DNA of 41,376 nt from Planctomycetaceae bacterium (GTDB taxonomy: Bacteria; Planctomycetota; UBA8742; UBA2392; JABWBM01). The number at the start of each line of letters is the position of its first letter. The first letter of the stretch is position 1. Where the stretch lies: assembly GCA_013360495.1 (NCBI GenBank), contig JABWBM010000033.1:1-41376 (forward strand), given 5' to 3'. This document shows, piece by piece, positions 24,565 to 32,570 of this stretch. Both the position numbers and the translations under genes were made by a program. Under the pieces are notes generated by a model that was not told the origin of the DNA, did not search any database, and worked only from the letters and a program-made list of their open reading frames with translations.

Positions 24565-25470
24565 TCAATTCCCGATATGGACGTATGACGCGCCGTTCTG
24601 CGCCGCGAATTCCTGAAGGAAACTGCCGGCAGCCCAGTTGCTGCCGATTTGGAAGCAGCACAACTCACAACCGTTTGCCGCGAGCGGCGCGAACCAGCCG
24701 GGGAAATCCTCGAGAATCTTCTGCACGTGCGGGCCGGCGCTGATCGTCGCGGGATAGGGTTCGCCGTCGGTGAGGAAGACGATTTTGTCGAGCTCGTTGC
24801 CATAGTCCGCGCAGGCGCGCTGCAACGCGACGTAGGTCGGCGTACCCCACCATGTGGTCAGTCCCTGAACATAGGCGATGGCTTGTGCGACCATCGCATC
24901 GTCTGCCTGCACCAACTGGCCCTGCCATACATCGGTAAGCGGTGAGATCTGCGGCATGTTGCCAGGTGTGGCGGGATATGAGCCCGGTTCCGCGCCGGCC
25001 TGCAATACGAAGTCGAAGGCGTCGCTTTCGTTGAACTGGAGCAGCATCTGCACGGTTTCGTACTTCACCGCGTCAAGACGCGTCATGTTCGCGATCACGT
25101 TGCCGTCGTAGTCCTCGCCGACTCCCGCGTCCGCTGCCATCATCGAAGCGGACACGTCGAGGATGAACACCATCCGGCCCGATACGCTCTCGCCGAAGAA
25201 TTCGGCTTCGGAGACCCCGGAAGCGGTGCTGTCATCGGAAGGCTCCGCCGGAGGACCAGCCTCCGCCGCCGGCTCTCCATCGAGGGGAGTGTCGTTGTGG
25301 CTATCGGCGGCAGGCATGCGCAACAGCAAGCGGCCCGATGGCGCATCCACGCCATTCTGATCCATGTCGCGTACGAGCAGGGGTGCTTCCGAACCCATCG
25401 CGCTCACAACGATGAGCGGCATGGCGATGAGGCTGACGAGCAGCATGACTATCGCACCACTGATCTTCAT
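24565..25470 (-). CDS. Secreted von Willebrand factor A-domain protein (copy B)
   Basis: A 301-aa exported protein paralogous to the product at 16482-17387 and of identical length. The signal peptide (ISGAIVMLLVSLIAMPLIVVSAMG) starts at 25470, after GGAG 8 nt upstream. The shared DAPSGRLLLRMPA stretch is at about 42-54 and a PPAEPSD linker follows. The vWA metal site is complete: DVSAS from Asp105, Thr in WWGTPTYVAL, Asp in FLTDGEP. The DAGVGEDYDGN loop matches DAGPGEDWDGN of copy A. It lies downstream of HTH gene B on the same strand. Confidence 0.85.
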   Translation of the reverse strand: MKISGAIVMLLVSLIAMPLIVVSAMGSEAPLLVRDMDQNGVDAPSGRLLLRMPAADSHNDTPLDGEPAAEAGPPAEPSDDSTASGVSEAEFFGESVSGRMVFILDVSASMMAADAGVGEDYDGNVIANMTRLDAVKYETVQMLLQFNESDAFDFVLQAGAEPGSYPATPGNMPQISPLTDVWQGQLVQADDAMVAQAIAYVQGLTTWWGTPTYVALQRACADYGNELDKIVFLTDGEPYPATISAGPHVQKILEDFPGWFAPLAANGCELCCFQIGSNWAAGSFLQEFAAQNGASYVHIGN

Positions 25471-25557
25471 GATTCGATCTCCGTTGACGGGCTTCCTTCG
25501 CACGCCAATAGAGTACGCGAGGATCAAAACATCGTCGAAGATCGGGCATCAGGTCGT

Positions 25558-25567
25558 GTCAACGATC
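25558..25567. promoter_or_regulatory. Candidate operator half-site upstream of vWA gene B
   Basis: GTCAACGATC occurs 88 bp upstream of the vWA gene B start. The same 10-mer forms the arms of the inverted repeat 94 bp upstream of Ig gene B (29357-29402). The matching distance suggests a shared regulator, with HTH protein B the obvious candidate. This is inference. Confidence 0.35.
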
Positions 25568-25658
25568 CAATACAACACGCGCGACGTCGTGAATCGTAGA
25601 CAACCCCACGCCGCCGCAAGAACTCCGGCGTCATTGCAACTCGTTCATTTACAATGGG

Positions 25659-27170
25659 TTACGGGTTGTCGCCGAAAATGAGATAGCCGTTGGACTTCAC
25701 CCTTGCGAAGAATCTGCGCGCCTGTTTCGTGGCCTTCGAGCTTGCTTCGAACAGGCCGAGCGCGTTGCGATGGTGAAGGGCGAACTGCATGACGGGGAAT
25801 GTGATGCCGGGATCCGCGGCTTCAATGAGCTGCTTTGTGGCGTCGAACTGTTTCGTCGCGCGCTCCTTGTCCCCCGAGAGTCGAAGCAGTTGGCAGAGCG
25901 CCGCCGAAGCCGTGAGCTGCATCGTCGGGATTTGCGAACCTTGCGCCGTCTTGAATACTTCTGACGTCTCAAACTGCTCGACGGTTTCGAGGCCTGCCTT
26001 CGCTGACATCGCCGCAAGCAACGACTTGCTCCAGAGATCAAAAAAGAGTTCGTCATCGCGGCGGCCTTTGCCGAGCACGCCATCGCCTGCCTTGCGCGCC
26101 TGTTTGATCAGCTTTGCGTCCTCCAGACAACACGCTGTCGAAACAATACGCCCCGCTTCCAGCGCGCGATGGTAGACGCCGAACTTGTCCGAAGCCAGGA
26201 ACGCGCCCGTCCAGTCGTCGAAGGAATGGACGCCACCCATGAACAGGTAGGAGTTAAAGATACCGTGGGCAAGCTCGCGGTTCTCGGCGCTCATCAGGCG
26301 GAACGCGCGAATGAGCCTTGGCAACGCTCGATCGAGCCGCCCAAGCTCCGCCTGCATGGTACGCGAAACGAAATACAGGTTCCAATAACGCGCATCGATC
26401 GCGCGAGAGCTGGCGAGCGTGCAACCAACACGAAGCAATCCCTCGGCTTCGCGAATCCGGCGGAGCTGCATGAGCAGGAACCCGTAATTGACCGCCGCAA
26501 CGATCAAGTCATCGTAGTGCTGTTCGCCCGACGCCAGCTTGGCGAGGAAAGTTCGCCGACCGGATGCGATGGCCTTCACCGGTTCGCCCGTGAGGAAATC
26601 GAGCATCTCCTCGACCGCATAGAGGTCGAAGACCAGGCGCGGGTCGTCGCACAGCCGCGAGACGAAGGTAACGACGGGCCGCAGACTCTGGGCCTGGCCG
26701 TAGTCCTTTCGCAGGATCGCCTGATGGAACTGCTCGAGCAGCTTTTTGAAGAGCGGCTTGAAATGTTCGCTGGTGCGGGAAAGCGTGCGGGTGTATTGAT
26801 CCACGGCGTCGTGGAGATCGCGGAAGACGCGCGCGTTGCTCTGCGACGAGATCGCGGAAAGCCGCATCTTGAACGTGGCTTCCATCGCGCCAACCATGTC
26901 GAGGATGCGCGAGGCGAGTTCGTCCGTCCCCGCCCCCGTCTCGGTGGAGCGCGGGCTGCCCTTGCCCGTCAGCAACCACACGGGATTCACGTCAAAGCCC
27001 GCGACCACGGCGGCGCTGAACTCGGCGGGAATCTTGCGGTCGCGCAGATAGCGGTTGACGTTGGCGCGCGAAGTGCCGGTGCGCCGCGCGATCTCCGCCT
27101 GCGACACATCCTTCAAGACAGCGTTGAGGCGATCCCGGAGCGCGTCGTTGTTCGTGGCGGCAGGTTCCAT
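25659..27170 (-). CDS. XRE/CI-type HTH protein with helical TPR-like C-terminus (copy B)
   Basis: A 503-aa paralogue of the protein at 17678-19210. The N-terminal HTH reads DVSQAEIARRTGTSRANVNRYL, then FDVNPVWLLTGKGSP, as in CI-type repressors. The long C-terminus is all-helical with TPR-like pairs and includes the conserved block MVGAMEATFKMRLSAIS (copy A: LVKAMGAVTKMRLGALA). The ATG at 27170 lacks a clear ribosome site. It is flanked on the same strand by the Ig-domain gene (upstream) and the vWA gene (downstream), the same partners as copy A in another order. Confidence 0.8.
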   Translation of the reverse strand: MEPAATNNDALRDRLNAVLKDVSQAEIARRTGTSRANVNRYLRDRKIPAEFSAAVVAGFDVNPVWLLTGKGSPRSTETGAGTDELASRILDMVGAMEATFKMRLSAISSQSNARVFRDLHDAVDQYTRTLSRTSEHFKPLFKKLLEQFHQAILRKDYGQAQSLRPVVTFVSRLCDDPRLVFDLYAVEEMLDFLTGEPVKAIASGRRTFLAKLASGEQHYDDLIVAAVNYGFLLMQLRRIREAEGLLRVGCTLASSRAIDARYWNLYFVSRTMQAELGRLDRALPRLIRAFRLMSAENRELAHGIFNSYLFMGGVHSFDDWTGAFLASDKFGVYHRALEAGRIVSTACCLEDAKLIKQARKAGDGVLGKGRRDDELFFDLWSKSLLAAMSAKAGLETVEQFETSEVFKTAQGSQIPTMQLTASAALCQLLRLSGDKERATKQFDATKQLIEAADPGITFPVMQFALHHRNALGLFEASSKATKQARRFFARVKSNGYLIFGDNP

Positions 27171-27217
27171 GTGGCGAGGTCAGAGTATAGCTCGAATCCC
27201 CGCGCGCGCCTTGCGCT

Positions 27218-27340
27218 TCTTAGCGTGCTGATGCTTTGTAGAAAGCATCGCTACGCAATGTCATCCCTGCGCGGGAATGACGTTGCGTGGTGTCTTTGGT
27301 TCATGATGATACTTTCTACAAAAGGAATGTCTTAGCGTGC
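27218..27340. mobile_element. MITE-like element with 11-bp direct repeats
   Basis: TCTTAGCGTGC occurs at 27218-27228 and again at 27330-27340, flanking 101 bp. That interior has TTTGTAGAAAG (27235-27245) and its inverse CTTTCTACAAA (27312-27322), plus inner hairpins GATGCTTT/AAAGCATC and ACGCAA...TTGCGT around GTCATCCCTGCGCGGGAATGAC. Direct repeats around a palindromic, non-coding core suggest an insertion with target duplication. The right-hand copy contains the stop codon of Ig gene B, so the insertion left that gene intact. Confidence 0.55.
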
Positions 27341-29263
27341 CGGTTTCACGGGCACTGCCCGGAAACGGCTCACGGCCATCAGGACAAGGACGGCGAGCAT
27401 CGCCATACCACTCGCGCCGCGCTCTCCTCCCGTCGACAGCATGCACCCACTCTTCGCACCGTCGATCAAGCGCCGCGCGGCCATGCCCGGCGAGATCGAC
27501 GTCTGATCGTTCTCATCCGCGGACTCCGAGATCACGAGCGTGAGCATCGCGCTTGTCTGCGCCTCGAGCCCGAGGTCGGTGAGGACGATGTTGACGTGGT
27601 AGAGGCCGCCGGTGCCAAAGGCGGGCGTTCCGGAAAGCGTTGCAGCGCTGAGTGTCAACCCCGCGGGCAGGCCGACGGCGCTCCAGGCATACTCACCTGT
27701 TCCGCCCGAAGCCTGTAACGAAACCGGCCCCCACGCTTCGCCGGCGGTCGCCGGCGGCAGGCTGCTCGTCACGATTGACAGCAATTCCTCGTCCGGCCCT
27801 TGAACGAAGAGCGAAATGTATGTCGCTGCCACATTGGGCGGCGTCACTTCGTCATGCACCGAGACGAACACCGCGTTACTCCCCATTGCACCCGGAAGCG
27901 GCACTCCACTGACGACGCCCGCCGCGCTGATCGTCAGCCCCGCCGGAAGGTTTGTGGCGGCCCATGTGTATGCGCCGGCACCGCCGGTCGCAAGCAACGT
28001 AAAGCTGTAGGCCGTCCCCACCTGCGCGGCAGGCAGCGTATAGCCGCTCGCGTACTCGAGTGCGGCTGTGCCGACGCTAACCGTAAACTCCGCCGTGACG
28101 ATGTTAACGGGTATGCACTCGTCCGTGACGGTGACATGGAAGGTGTGTTCAGCCACCTGTTCGGGCGTGGTTGGCGTACCGCTCAGTGCGCCGGTTTGCG
28201 GGTCGAGCGTCAGCCACTCTGGCAGATCGTCGGAAGAGTAGGTCAACGCGCCGTAGCCGCCGCCGGCTTCGATAGTGGCGGCAAAGGGTTCGTTCAGCGC
28301 GATATCGCCAAGCGATTCGGGCGTCGTGATCAGCAGCTCGGGAACCTCGACGATGATCGTGTAGTTTTCGAAATCGGACCATGCCGCAATGGTGCCATCC
28401 GACCATGGCGGATTGTAATGATGTTGCAACCACCCCACATCGGTGACTTGTACTGTGAAGGTATGAACGCCGACATCGGAGAGCGTAGGCATGCCCACAA
28501 GCGTTCCGGTGGCGGCACTCAAGGCCAGCCACGACGGGAGATCGGCGGAGGAGAATTCAAGATCGACGTAACTGACCCCAGAGTTGTTGTAGCCTCCGGC
28601 CGTGCCTATCGAAGCCGAGAATGCTTCATAGGGCTCGAGCGTTGCGAGCGTCCCACCCGGCGTGGTGATGTCTACGCGCTGACTCACGTAGACCGAGAAC
28701 CCGGCGCTGTATTCCCCGGGAACGATGCCTGCGCCGTCCCTCAAGGTTAATGTCATGTTATATTCCGTGTATCCCAAGCCATTGCCCGACGCTGATCCTG
28801 CGCCTTCCGCAACCGACCCCCAAAATTGGTTCGCGCCTGGAAAATCATGGATGACAATGCCGGGCGGGGCGCCTGTCACTTCCCATTTCGGGTAGGGCAT
28901 GGTCGTATCGATGACAAATTCCATTGTGTCAGGATCGAATACCCACGTCGGAGATACTGGAAAAATCGAATTATCCCACTCGAACGTTCCTCCGACATGC
29001 GCGGGCGGCAGGGCGAGAGAAACGCCAGCTCCCTCGATGGTCGAGCTCAAAACGACAAAGTCGGTTGGCCAGGTGATAGCGTTCTGTGTTGGCGTAGGCG
29101 CCGGAGGCAGCGATCCTCCTCCGCTGCTGCCACCACCGCCACCGGTGCCGCCTGTCCCTTGCGCCCAGACACCCGACGGGTCGGCGCAGAGAACCAGCGC
29201 GAGAGAAAGCGCGGCCATCACATACGATTTCGGGCGGTACGGGACGTGAGCGGTCGCGTTCAT
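27332..29263 (-). CDS. Secreted multi-Ig-domain protein with C-terminal sorting tail (copy B)
   Basis: A 643-aa exported protein. The start at 29263 follows AAAGGAG; the signal peptide core is MAALSLALVLCADPSGVWAQ, followed by a Gly/Ser-rich stretch. Five or six putative-Ig repeats carry the pattern ATGGAGAYTWAATNLPAGL...GVPLPGAMG. The C-terminus has KSGCMLSTGGERG, a hydrophobic span (MAMLAVLVLMAV) and a basic end (SRFRAVPVKPAR): Cys, membrane span and Arg as in sorted C-terminal anchors. The GC-x-L-x-T...RG element is shared with copy A. It probably sits on the cell surface. Confidence 0.82.
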   Translation of the reverse strand: MNATAHVPYRPKSYVMAALSLALVLCADPSGVWAQGTGGTGGGGGSSGGGSLPPAPTPTQNAITWPTDFVVLSSTIEGAGVSLALPPAHVGGTFEWDNSIFPVSPTWVFDPDTMEFVIDTTMPYPKWEVTGAPPGIVIHDFPGANQFWGSVAEGAGSASGNGLGYTEYNMTLTLRDGAGIVPGEYSAGFSVYVSQRVDITTPGGTLATLEPYEAFSASIGTAGGYNNSGVSYVDLEFSSADLPSWLALSAATGTLVGMPTLSDVGVHTFTVQVTDVGWLQHHYNPPWSDGTIAAWSDFENYTIIVEVPELLITTPESLGDIALNEPFAATIEAGGGYGALTYSSDDLPEWLTLDPQTGALSGTPTTPEQVAEHTFHVTVTDECIPVNIVTAEFTVSVGTAALEYASGYTLPAAQVGTAYSFTLLATGGAGAYTWAATNLPAGLTISAAGVVSGVPLPGAMGSNAVFVSVHDEVTPPNVAATYISLFVQGPDEELLSIVTSSLPPATAGEAWGPVSLQASGGTGEYAWSAVGLPAGLTLSAATLSGTPAFGTGGLYHVNIVLTDLGLEAQTSAMLTLVISESADENDQTSISPGMAARRLIDGAKSGCMLSTGGERGASGMAMLAVLVLMAVSRFRAVPVKPAR

Positions 29264-29356
29264 CGGTTCTCTCCTTTGCGTTAGGGACGTTTCGCACGAG
29301 ATGACCTAAAGTGTATGCGACGGCCTCAAGCGTGGCGATGAAGGGAGAGTAGATCG

Positions 29357-29402
29357 CGTCAACGATCGACGACGACGGGATCGTTGTCTGCGATCGTTGA
29401 CG
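29357..29402. promoter_or_regulatory. 12-bp inverted repeat upstream of Ig gene B
   Basis: CGTCAACGATCG and CGATCGTTGACG are perfect inverted arms 22 bp apart, with a further GATCGTTG-like word between them. It lies 94 bp before Ig gene B and about 55 bp after the floA operon, so it may be an operator of the former or a terminator of the latter; no T-run is present, which favours an operator. Confidence 0.45.
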
Positions 29403-29455
29403 AGGCTGCGGGCGCTCTTCATGGGAAGGAGCGCGGCGTCGAAATGTTGAGCGCT

Positions 29456-29662
29456 CTAAATTTGAGCGTTTTGCCGAAAGCGGTGACGGCGTGGGGTCAG
29501 GACTTCACTGAGAATCACGGCCACCTGCGCCGGATTGTCGCCATAGCGGCGCAGGATGGCGTCGAGCGGGCCATGCGGCTTGTCTGCCGGTTGTTCCGGC
29601 TGGCCGGTATTGGTGGGCTCTTCTTTAAGAAGAGACTTCCGCTGGGGCTGTTCCTCGCTCAT
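29456..29662 (-). CDS. 68-residue protein following floA
   Basis: A small hydrophilic protein, unrecognised. Its ATG overlaps the floA stop (ATGA), so it is probably translated with it. The N-terminal half is rich in Gln, Glu and Pro and looks disordered; the second half ([23 protein letters not shown]) is likely one or two helices. A role as FloA partner is suggested only by the coupling. Confidence 0.6.
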   Translation of the reverse strand: MSEEQPQRKSLLKEEPTNTGQPEQPADKPHGPLDAILRRYGDNPAQVAVILSEVLTPRRHRFRQNAQI

Positions 29663-30699
29663 GCCTTCGCTCCACCGGAGGGCTTGCCTGACGAGCCCGC
29701 GATGGCCGAGCGCATGCCGGTGTCAGCCACGACGTTCTGCAGTTGATAGTAGTCGAGCGCGCCAAGCTTTCCTGAGCGCAGGGCTTCCGCCAGCGCCTTC
29801 GGCACTTCCGCCTCGGCGAGCACAACAGCCGCGCGGTTCTCTTGCACTTTGGCCTGCATTTCCTGTTCGAGGGCAACGGCCATAGCGCGGCGCTCTTCGG
29901 CGCGGGCCTGAGCCACGCGCTTGTCGGCCTCGGCTTGTTCCGCCTGCAGATTGGCGCCAATGTTCTCGCCCACATCCACATCGGCGATGTCGATGGAGAG
30001 AATCTCGTAAGCCGTGCCGGCGTCAAGCCCCTTGGCCAGCACCTGCTTCGAGATCACGTCGGGGTTCTCGAGTACGATCGGATGGCTGCTGGCGCTGCCG
30101 ATGGCCGAAACAATGCCCTCGCCCACGCGGGCGATGATCGTTTCCTCCGTTGCGCCGCCCACGAGTTGGTCGAGATTGGTGCGCACGGTGACACGCGCGC
30201 GCGCTTTCAACTGGATGCCGTTCTTGCAAATGGCGTCGATGGTGGTCCGGTCGCCGCCAGCAGCCGGGCAGTCGATCACTTTGGGATTGACGGAGGTGCG
30301 CACCGCGTCAAGCACGTCACGTCCGGCGAGGTCGATGGTCGCGGCGCGGGCGAAATCGAGATTGATCTTCGCGCGATTGGCAATGATCAGAGCGCGCACG
30401 ACATTGGGCACGTTGCCGCCGGCGAGGTAGTGGGCCTCGAGCTGGTTGGTGCTTACGGCGACGCCGGCCTTCACCGACTCAATGCGCGAGAGCACGATGG
30501 TGCCGACATGGACTTTGCGGAAACGCATGCCGATCAGTTCGAGCAAACCGATGTGCGCGCCCGATACCCATGCCTGAAACCACAGGCCGAGCACATTGAA
30601 CACGAGCACCAGAATCCCGATCACGACGATCGCACCGACGATCAAACCGATAGTTGTCGCGATCTCCGATGGTTCCATACTGACCAGCAAGGTATCCAT
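29659..30699 (-). CDS. floA: Flotillin-like protein FloA
   Basis: A membrane-scaffold protein of the FloA (YqfA) family, 346 aa, associated with membrane microdomains. One N-terminal hydrophobic segment ([25 protein letters not shown]) is followed by an SPFH/band-7-like region ([38 protein letters not shown]), and then an Ala/Glu-rich coiled coil ([20 protein letters not shown]). The start at 30699 lies 6 nt after GAGGAG; the ATG at 30705 abuts that site and is less likely. It is at the 3' end of the ribosomal-protein operon, about 155 nt beyond rplI. Confidence 0.92.
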   Translation of the reverse strand: MDTLLVSMEPSEIATTIGLIVGAIVVIGILVLVFNVLGLWFQAWVSGAHIGLLELIGMRFRKVHVGTIVLSRIESVKAGVAVSTNQLEAHYLAGGNVPNVVRALIIANRAKINLDFARAATIDLAGRDVLDAVRTSVNPKVIDCPAAGGDRTTIDAICKNGIQLKARARVTVRTNLDQLVGGATEETIIARVGEGIVSAIGSASSHPIVLENPDVISKQVLAKGLDAGTAYEILSIDIADVDVGENIGANLQAEQAEADKRVAQARAEERRAMAVALEQEMQAKVQENRAAVVLAEAEVPKALAEALRSGKLGALDYYQLQNVVADTGMRSAIAGSSGKPSGGAKA

Positions 30700-30750
30700 G
30701 ATCATCTCCTCGTTTTTGCCCCATCTTCCACCACCCTAGCGCCCTTATCT

Positions 30751-30777
30751 GTCATTCCGGCGAAAGCCGGTGTGACC
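30751..30777. repeat. Single REP-like palindrome
   Basis: GTCATTCCGGCGAAAGCCGG followed by TGTGACC is a copy of the palindromic repeat at 17557. It lies in the gap between rplI and floA. Confidence 0.6.
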
Positions 30778-30856
30778 CATACGGCGCCTTGCCCCGCCAT
30801 TCTCCCGCCCGGAGATCGCGCAAGCGATTCCAATCGGGAGGAGAATTTGGAACCGC

Positions 30857-31312
30857 CTATTCCCGGGCCTTCTCTTCGACCACCCAGACCTTGGCCGTCG
30901 CATCCACCTCGGGATGGAGGTGAACACGCACCGGAAACACGCCCAGATCCTTGATCGGGTCGTCGAGGCGCACCATCTTCGTTTCGAGCTTGATGCCATC
31001 CTCGGCGAGGGCGTCAGCGATCATGCGAGCCGTCACCGAGCCGAACATCTGTCCGTCCGGGCCGACCTTCATCGTGATCGACACTTGAGACTTCTCGATG
31101 GCTGCCGCGATTTCCTGGCACTCCTCGATGCGCTTGGCTTCGCGGGCGAGGTATGCCTTCTTCTCGGATTCCACGCGCCGGATATTCTCCTTGGTGGCGG
31201 CTGCCGCGAACCCCTGTGGGATCAGATAATTCCGGGCGTAGCCGCCGGCGACGGCGACAACTTCGCCACGCCGTCCGAGCTTCTCGACACTTTCACGCAG
31301 TATGACTTTCAT
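30857..31312 (-). CDS. rplI: Ribosomal protein bL9
   Basis: Protein bL9 of the large subunit, 151 aa, near the usual length. The N-terminal signature VKLGxxGxVVxVxxGYARNYLIPxGxA is present as KLGRRGEVVAVAGGYARNYL then IPQGFAAAAT. A long connecting helix (EKKAYLAREAKRIEECQEIAAAIEKS) and the C-terminal RNA-binding domain follow. It lies 33 nt after rpsR in the standard rpsF-ssb-rpsR-rplI order. Confidence 0.97.
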   Translation of the reverse strand: MKVILRESVEKLGRRGEVVAVAGGYARNYLIPQGFAAAATKENIRRVESEKKAYLAREAKRIEECQEIAAAIEKSQVSITMKVGPDGQMFGSVTARMIADALAEDGIKLETKMVRLDDPIKDLGVFPVRVHLHPEVDATAKVWVVEEKARE

Positions 31313-31345
31313 GTCTTACCTTTCTTGATCGTTTGTCAAATCCCC

Positions 31346-31594
31346 TTACTCCACGAAAGGGAGCAGCGCCATGTGACGCGCGTGCTTGATGGCGCGCGCG
31401 AGCGAGCGCTGGCCCTGAGCGTCGCAGCCCGAACGCTTGCGGCCGAGGATCCTGCCCTGTTCGGACATGAAGCGGCGCAATGTTCCGACGTCCTTGTAGT
31501 CGAGAAATTCGCGCTGCTCCTTGGTGAGCTTGTTCGCGACCATCTCGATCTTCTTCTGCTTCTTCTTCTTGCGTTTCTTCTTCATGAATGCCAT
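31346..31594 (-). CDS. rpsR: Ribosomal protein bS18
   Basis: Small-subunit protein bS18, 82 aa. The conserved core is present (LDYKDVGTLRRFMSEQGRIL and the ending LARAIKHARHMALLPF). The N-terminus has an unusual lysine run (KKKRKKKKQKK), longer than typical. AGGAG lies about 8 nt before the ATG. It is between ssb and rplI. Confidence 0.97.
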   Translation of the reverse strand: MAFMKKKRKKKKQKKIEMVANKLTKEQREFLDYKDVGTLRRFMSEQGRILGRKRSGCDAQGQRSLARAIKHARHMALLPFVE

Positions 31595-31624
31595 GTCGTT
31601 TCTCCTGAATGGTTATCGTTCATG

Positions 31625-32104
31625 TTATGACAAATCGTCGAGATCGCGGCTATTGATGATCGAATCGGCGTCTTCCGGCGCTGGCGCGATCCGGCCCGAA
31701 CGGGTCGAGTCGGTCACAGTCTCGCCACCCGTGTCCACCACCTGCAACTGGCGGCCGCTGGCCGAGCGCTGCACTTCGCGGCGGATGAACTGGACGGAGT
31801 AGGCGACCACGCGGATGCGGCTGCGCTTCTCGCCTGCCGGGGTTTCCCACGAGTCCTGTTCGAGGCGTCCCTCGACGAAGACGGGCGATCCTTTGACAAG
31901 GAAGTCGCCGCAACTTTCGGCGAGCCTGCGCCACGCCACCACGTCGATGAAGCAGGTGCGGTCGCGCTTCTCGCCGGCGGAAGTGGTGTAGGTGTCAGAA
32001 ACCGCGAGCCGGAACTCCACCACGGGCGTGCCGGACGGCGTGTAGCGCAGGTCCGGGTCACGGGCGAGGTTGCCGACAAGGAAGACTTTATTCATCGTAA
32101 TCAT
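31625..32104 (-). CDS. ssb: Single-stranded DNA-binding protein
   Basis: A 159-aa SSB with an OB-fold core (NKVFLVGNLARDPDLRYTPSG; FIDVVAWRRLAESCGDFLVKGSPVFVEGRL). The usual acidic tail that binds PriA, RecQ and other partners ends in DDIPF or similar; here the tail ends RDLDDLS, keeping the acidic residues but lacking the terminal Phe. GAGGA lies 9 nt before the first ATG; a second ATG three codons later is an alternative. It is in its normal place between rpsF and rpsR. Confidence 0.95.
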   Translation of the reverse strand: MITMNKVFLVGNLARDPDLRYTPSGTPVVEFRLAVSDTYTTSAGEKRDRTCFIDVVAWRRLAESCGDFLVKGSPVFVEGRLEQDSWETPAGEKRSRIRVVAYSVQFIRREVQRSASGRQLQVVDTGGETVTDSTRSGRIAPAPEDADSIINSRDLDDLS

Positions 32105-32194
32105 CGTTCAATGTCCTCGTTTCTATGTGCTGTGCTCGTCTCTCATCTCATACGGTGCTGTTGTCTCGGTGCTCGTTCGTGTGTCCCGTTTCCA

Positions 32195-32560
32195 TCAATA
32201 GCTGCGGGCGTATTCGCGCGCGCCGGTTTCCACCGGTTGCTCTTCCTTCGCCTCGTAGCGGCGGAAGAATTTGTCCACCGTCAGGCCCGTGCGGTCAAGC
32301 ACGAGGCTGCGCAGCACATGCTCGTCGAGGCTGAACTCGCGCTCGAGCGGCGAGATCAGTTGCGGGTTGTGGCGGAAGGCCGTGAGAACGTAGACGCCGC
32401 GCTTTTGCTTGCGGATCTCGTAGGCGAGCTTTTGCTCGGCGTACTTCTCGATACGGATGATTTCGCCCTTGTGCTTCTCGATCAGCGAGCGCACGTGATC
32501 GACGGCCTTGTCGGCCCCAAGCTCACTGCTTACCAGTACCATAGTTTCGTAAATCTTCAC
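32195..32560 (-). CDS. rpsF: Ribosomal protein bS6
   Basis: Small-subunit protein bS6, 121 aa. The start is a GTG at 32560: AAGGAGG lies 5 nt upstream and the product opens with the family's KIYETMVLVSSEL. The core contains EKHKGEIIRIEKYAEQKLAYEI and YVLTAFRHNP. The longer frame upstream overlaps pth and is not bS6. A 90-nt gap separates it from ssb. Confidence 0.97.
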   Translation of the reverse strand: MKIYETMVLVSSELGADKAVDHVRSLIEKHKGEIIRIEKYAEQKLAYEIRKQKRGVYVLTAFRHNPQLISPLEREFSLDEHVLRSLVLDRTGLTVDKFFRRYEAKEEQPVETGAREYARSY

Positions 32561-32570
32561 TCGATCCTCC

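Noticed and set aside
26169-27335. 388-residue antisense frame over HTH gene B
   Set aside because: It has no ribosome site or protein family; the opposite strand encodes the HTH protein with a clear domain.
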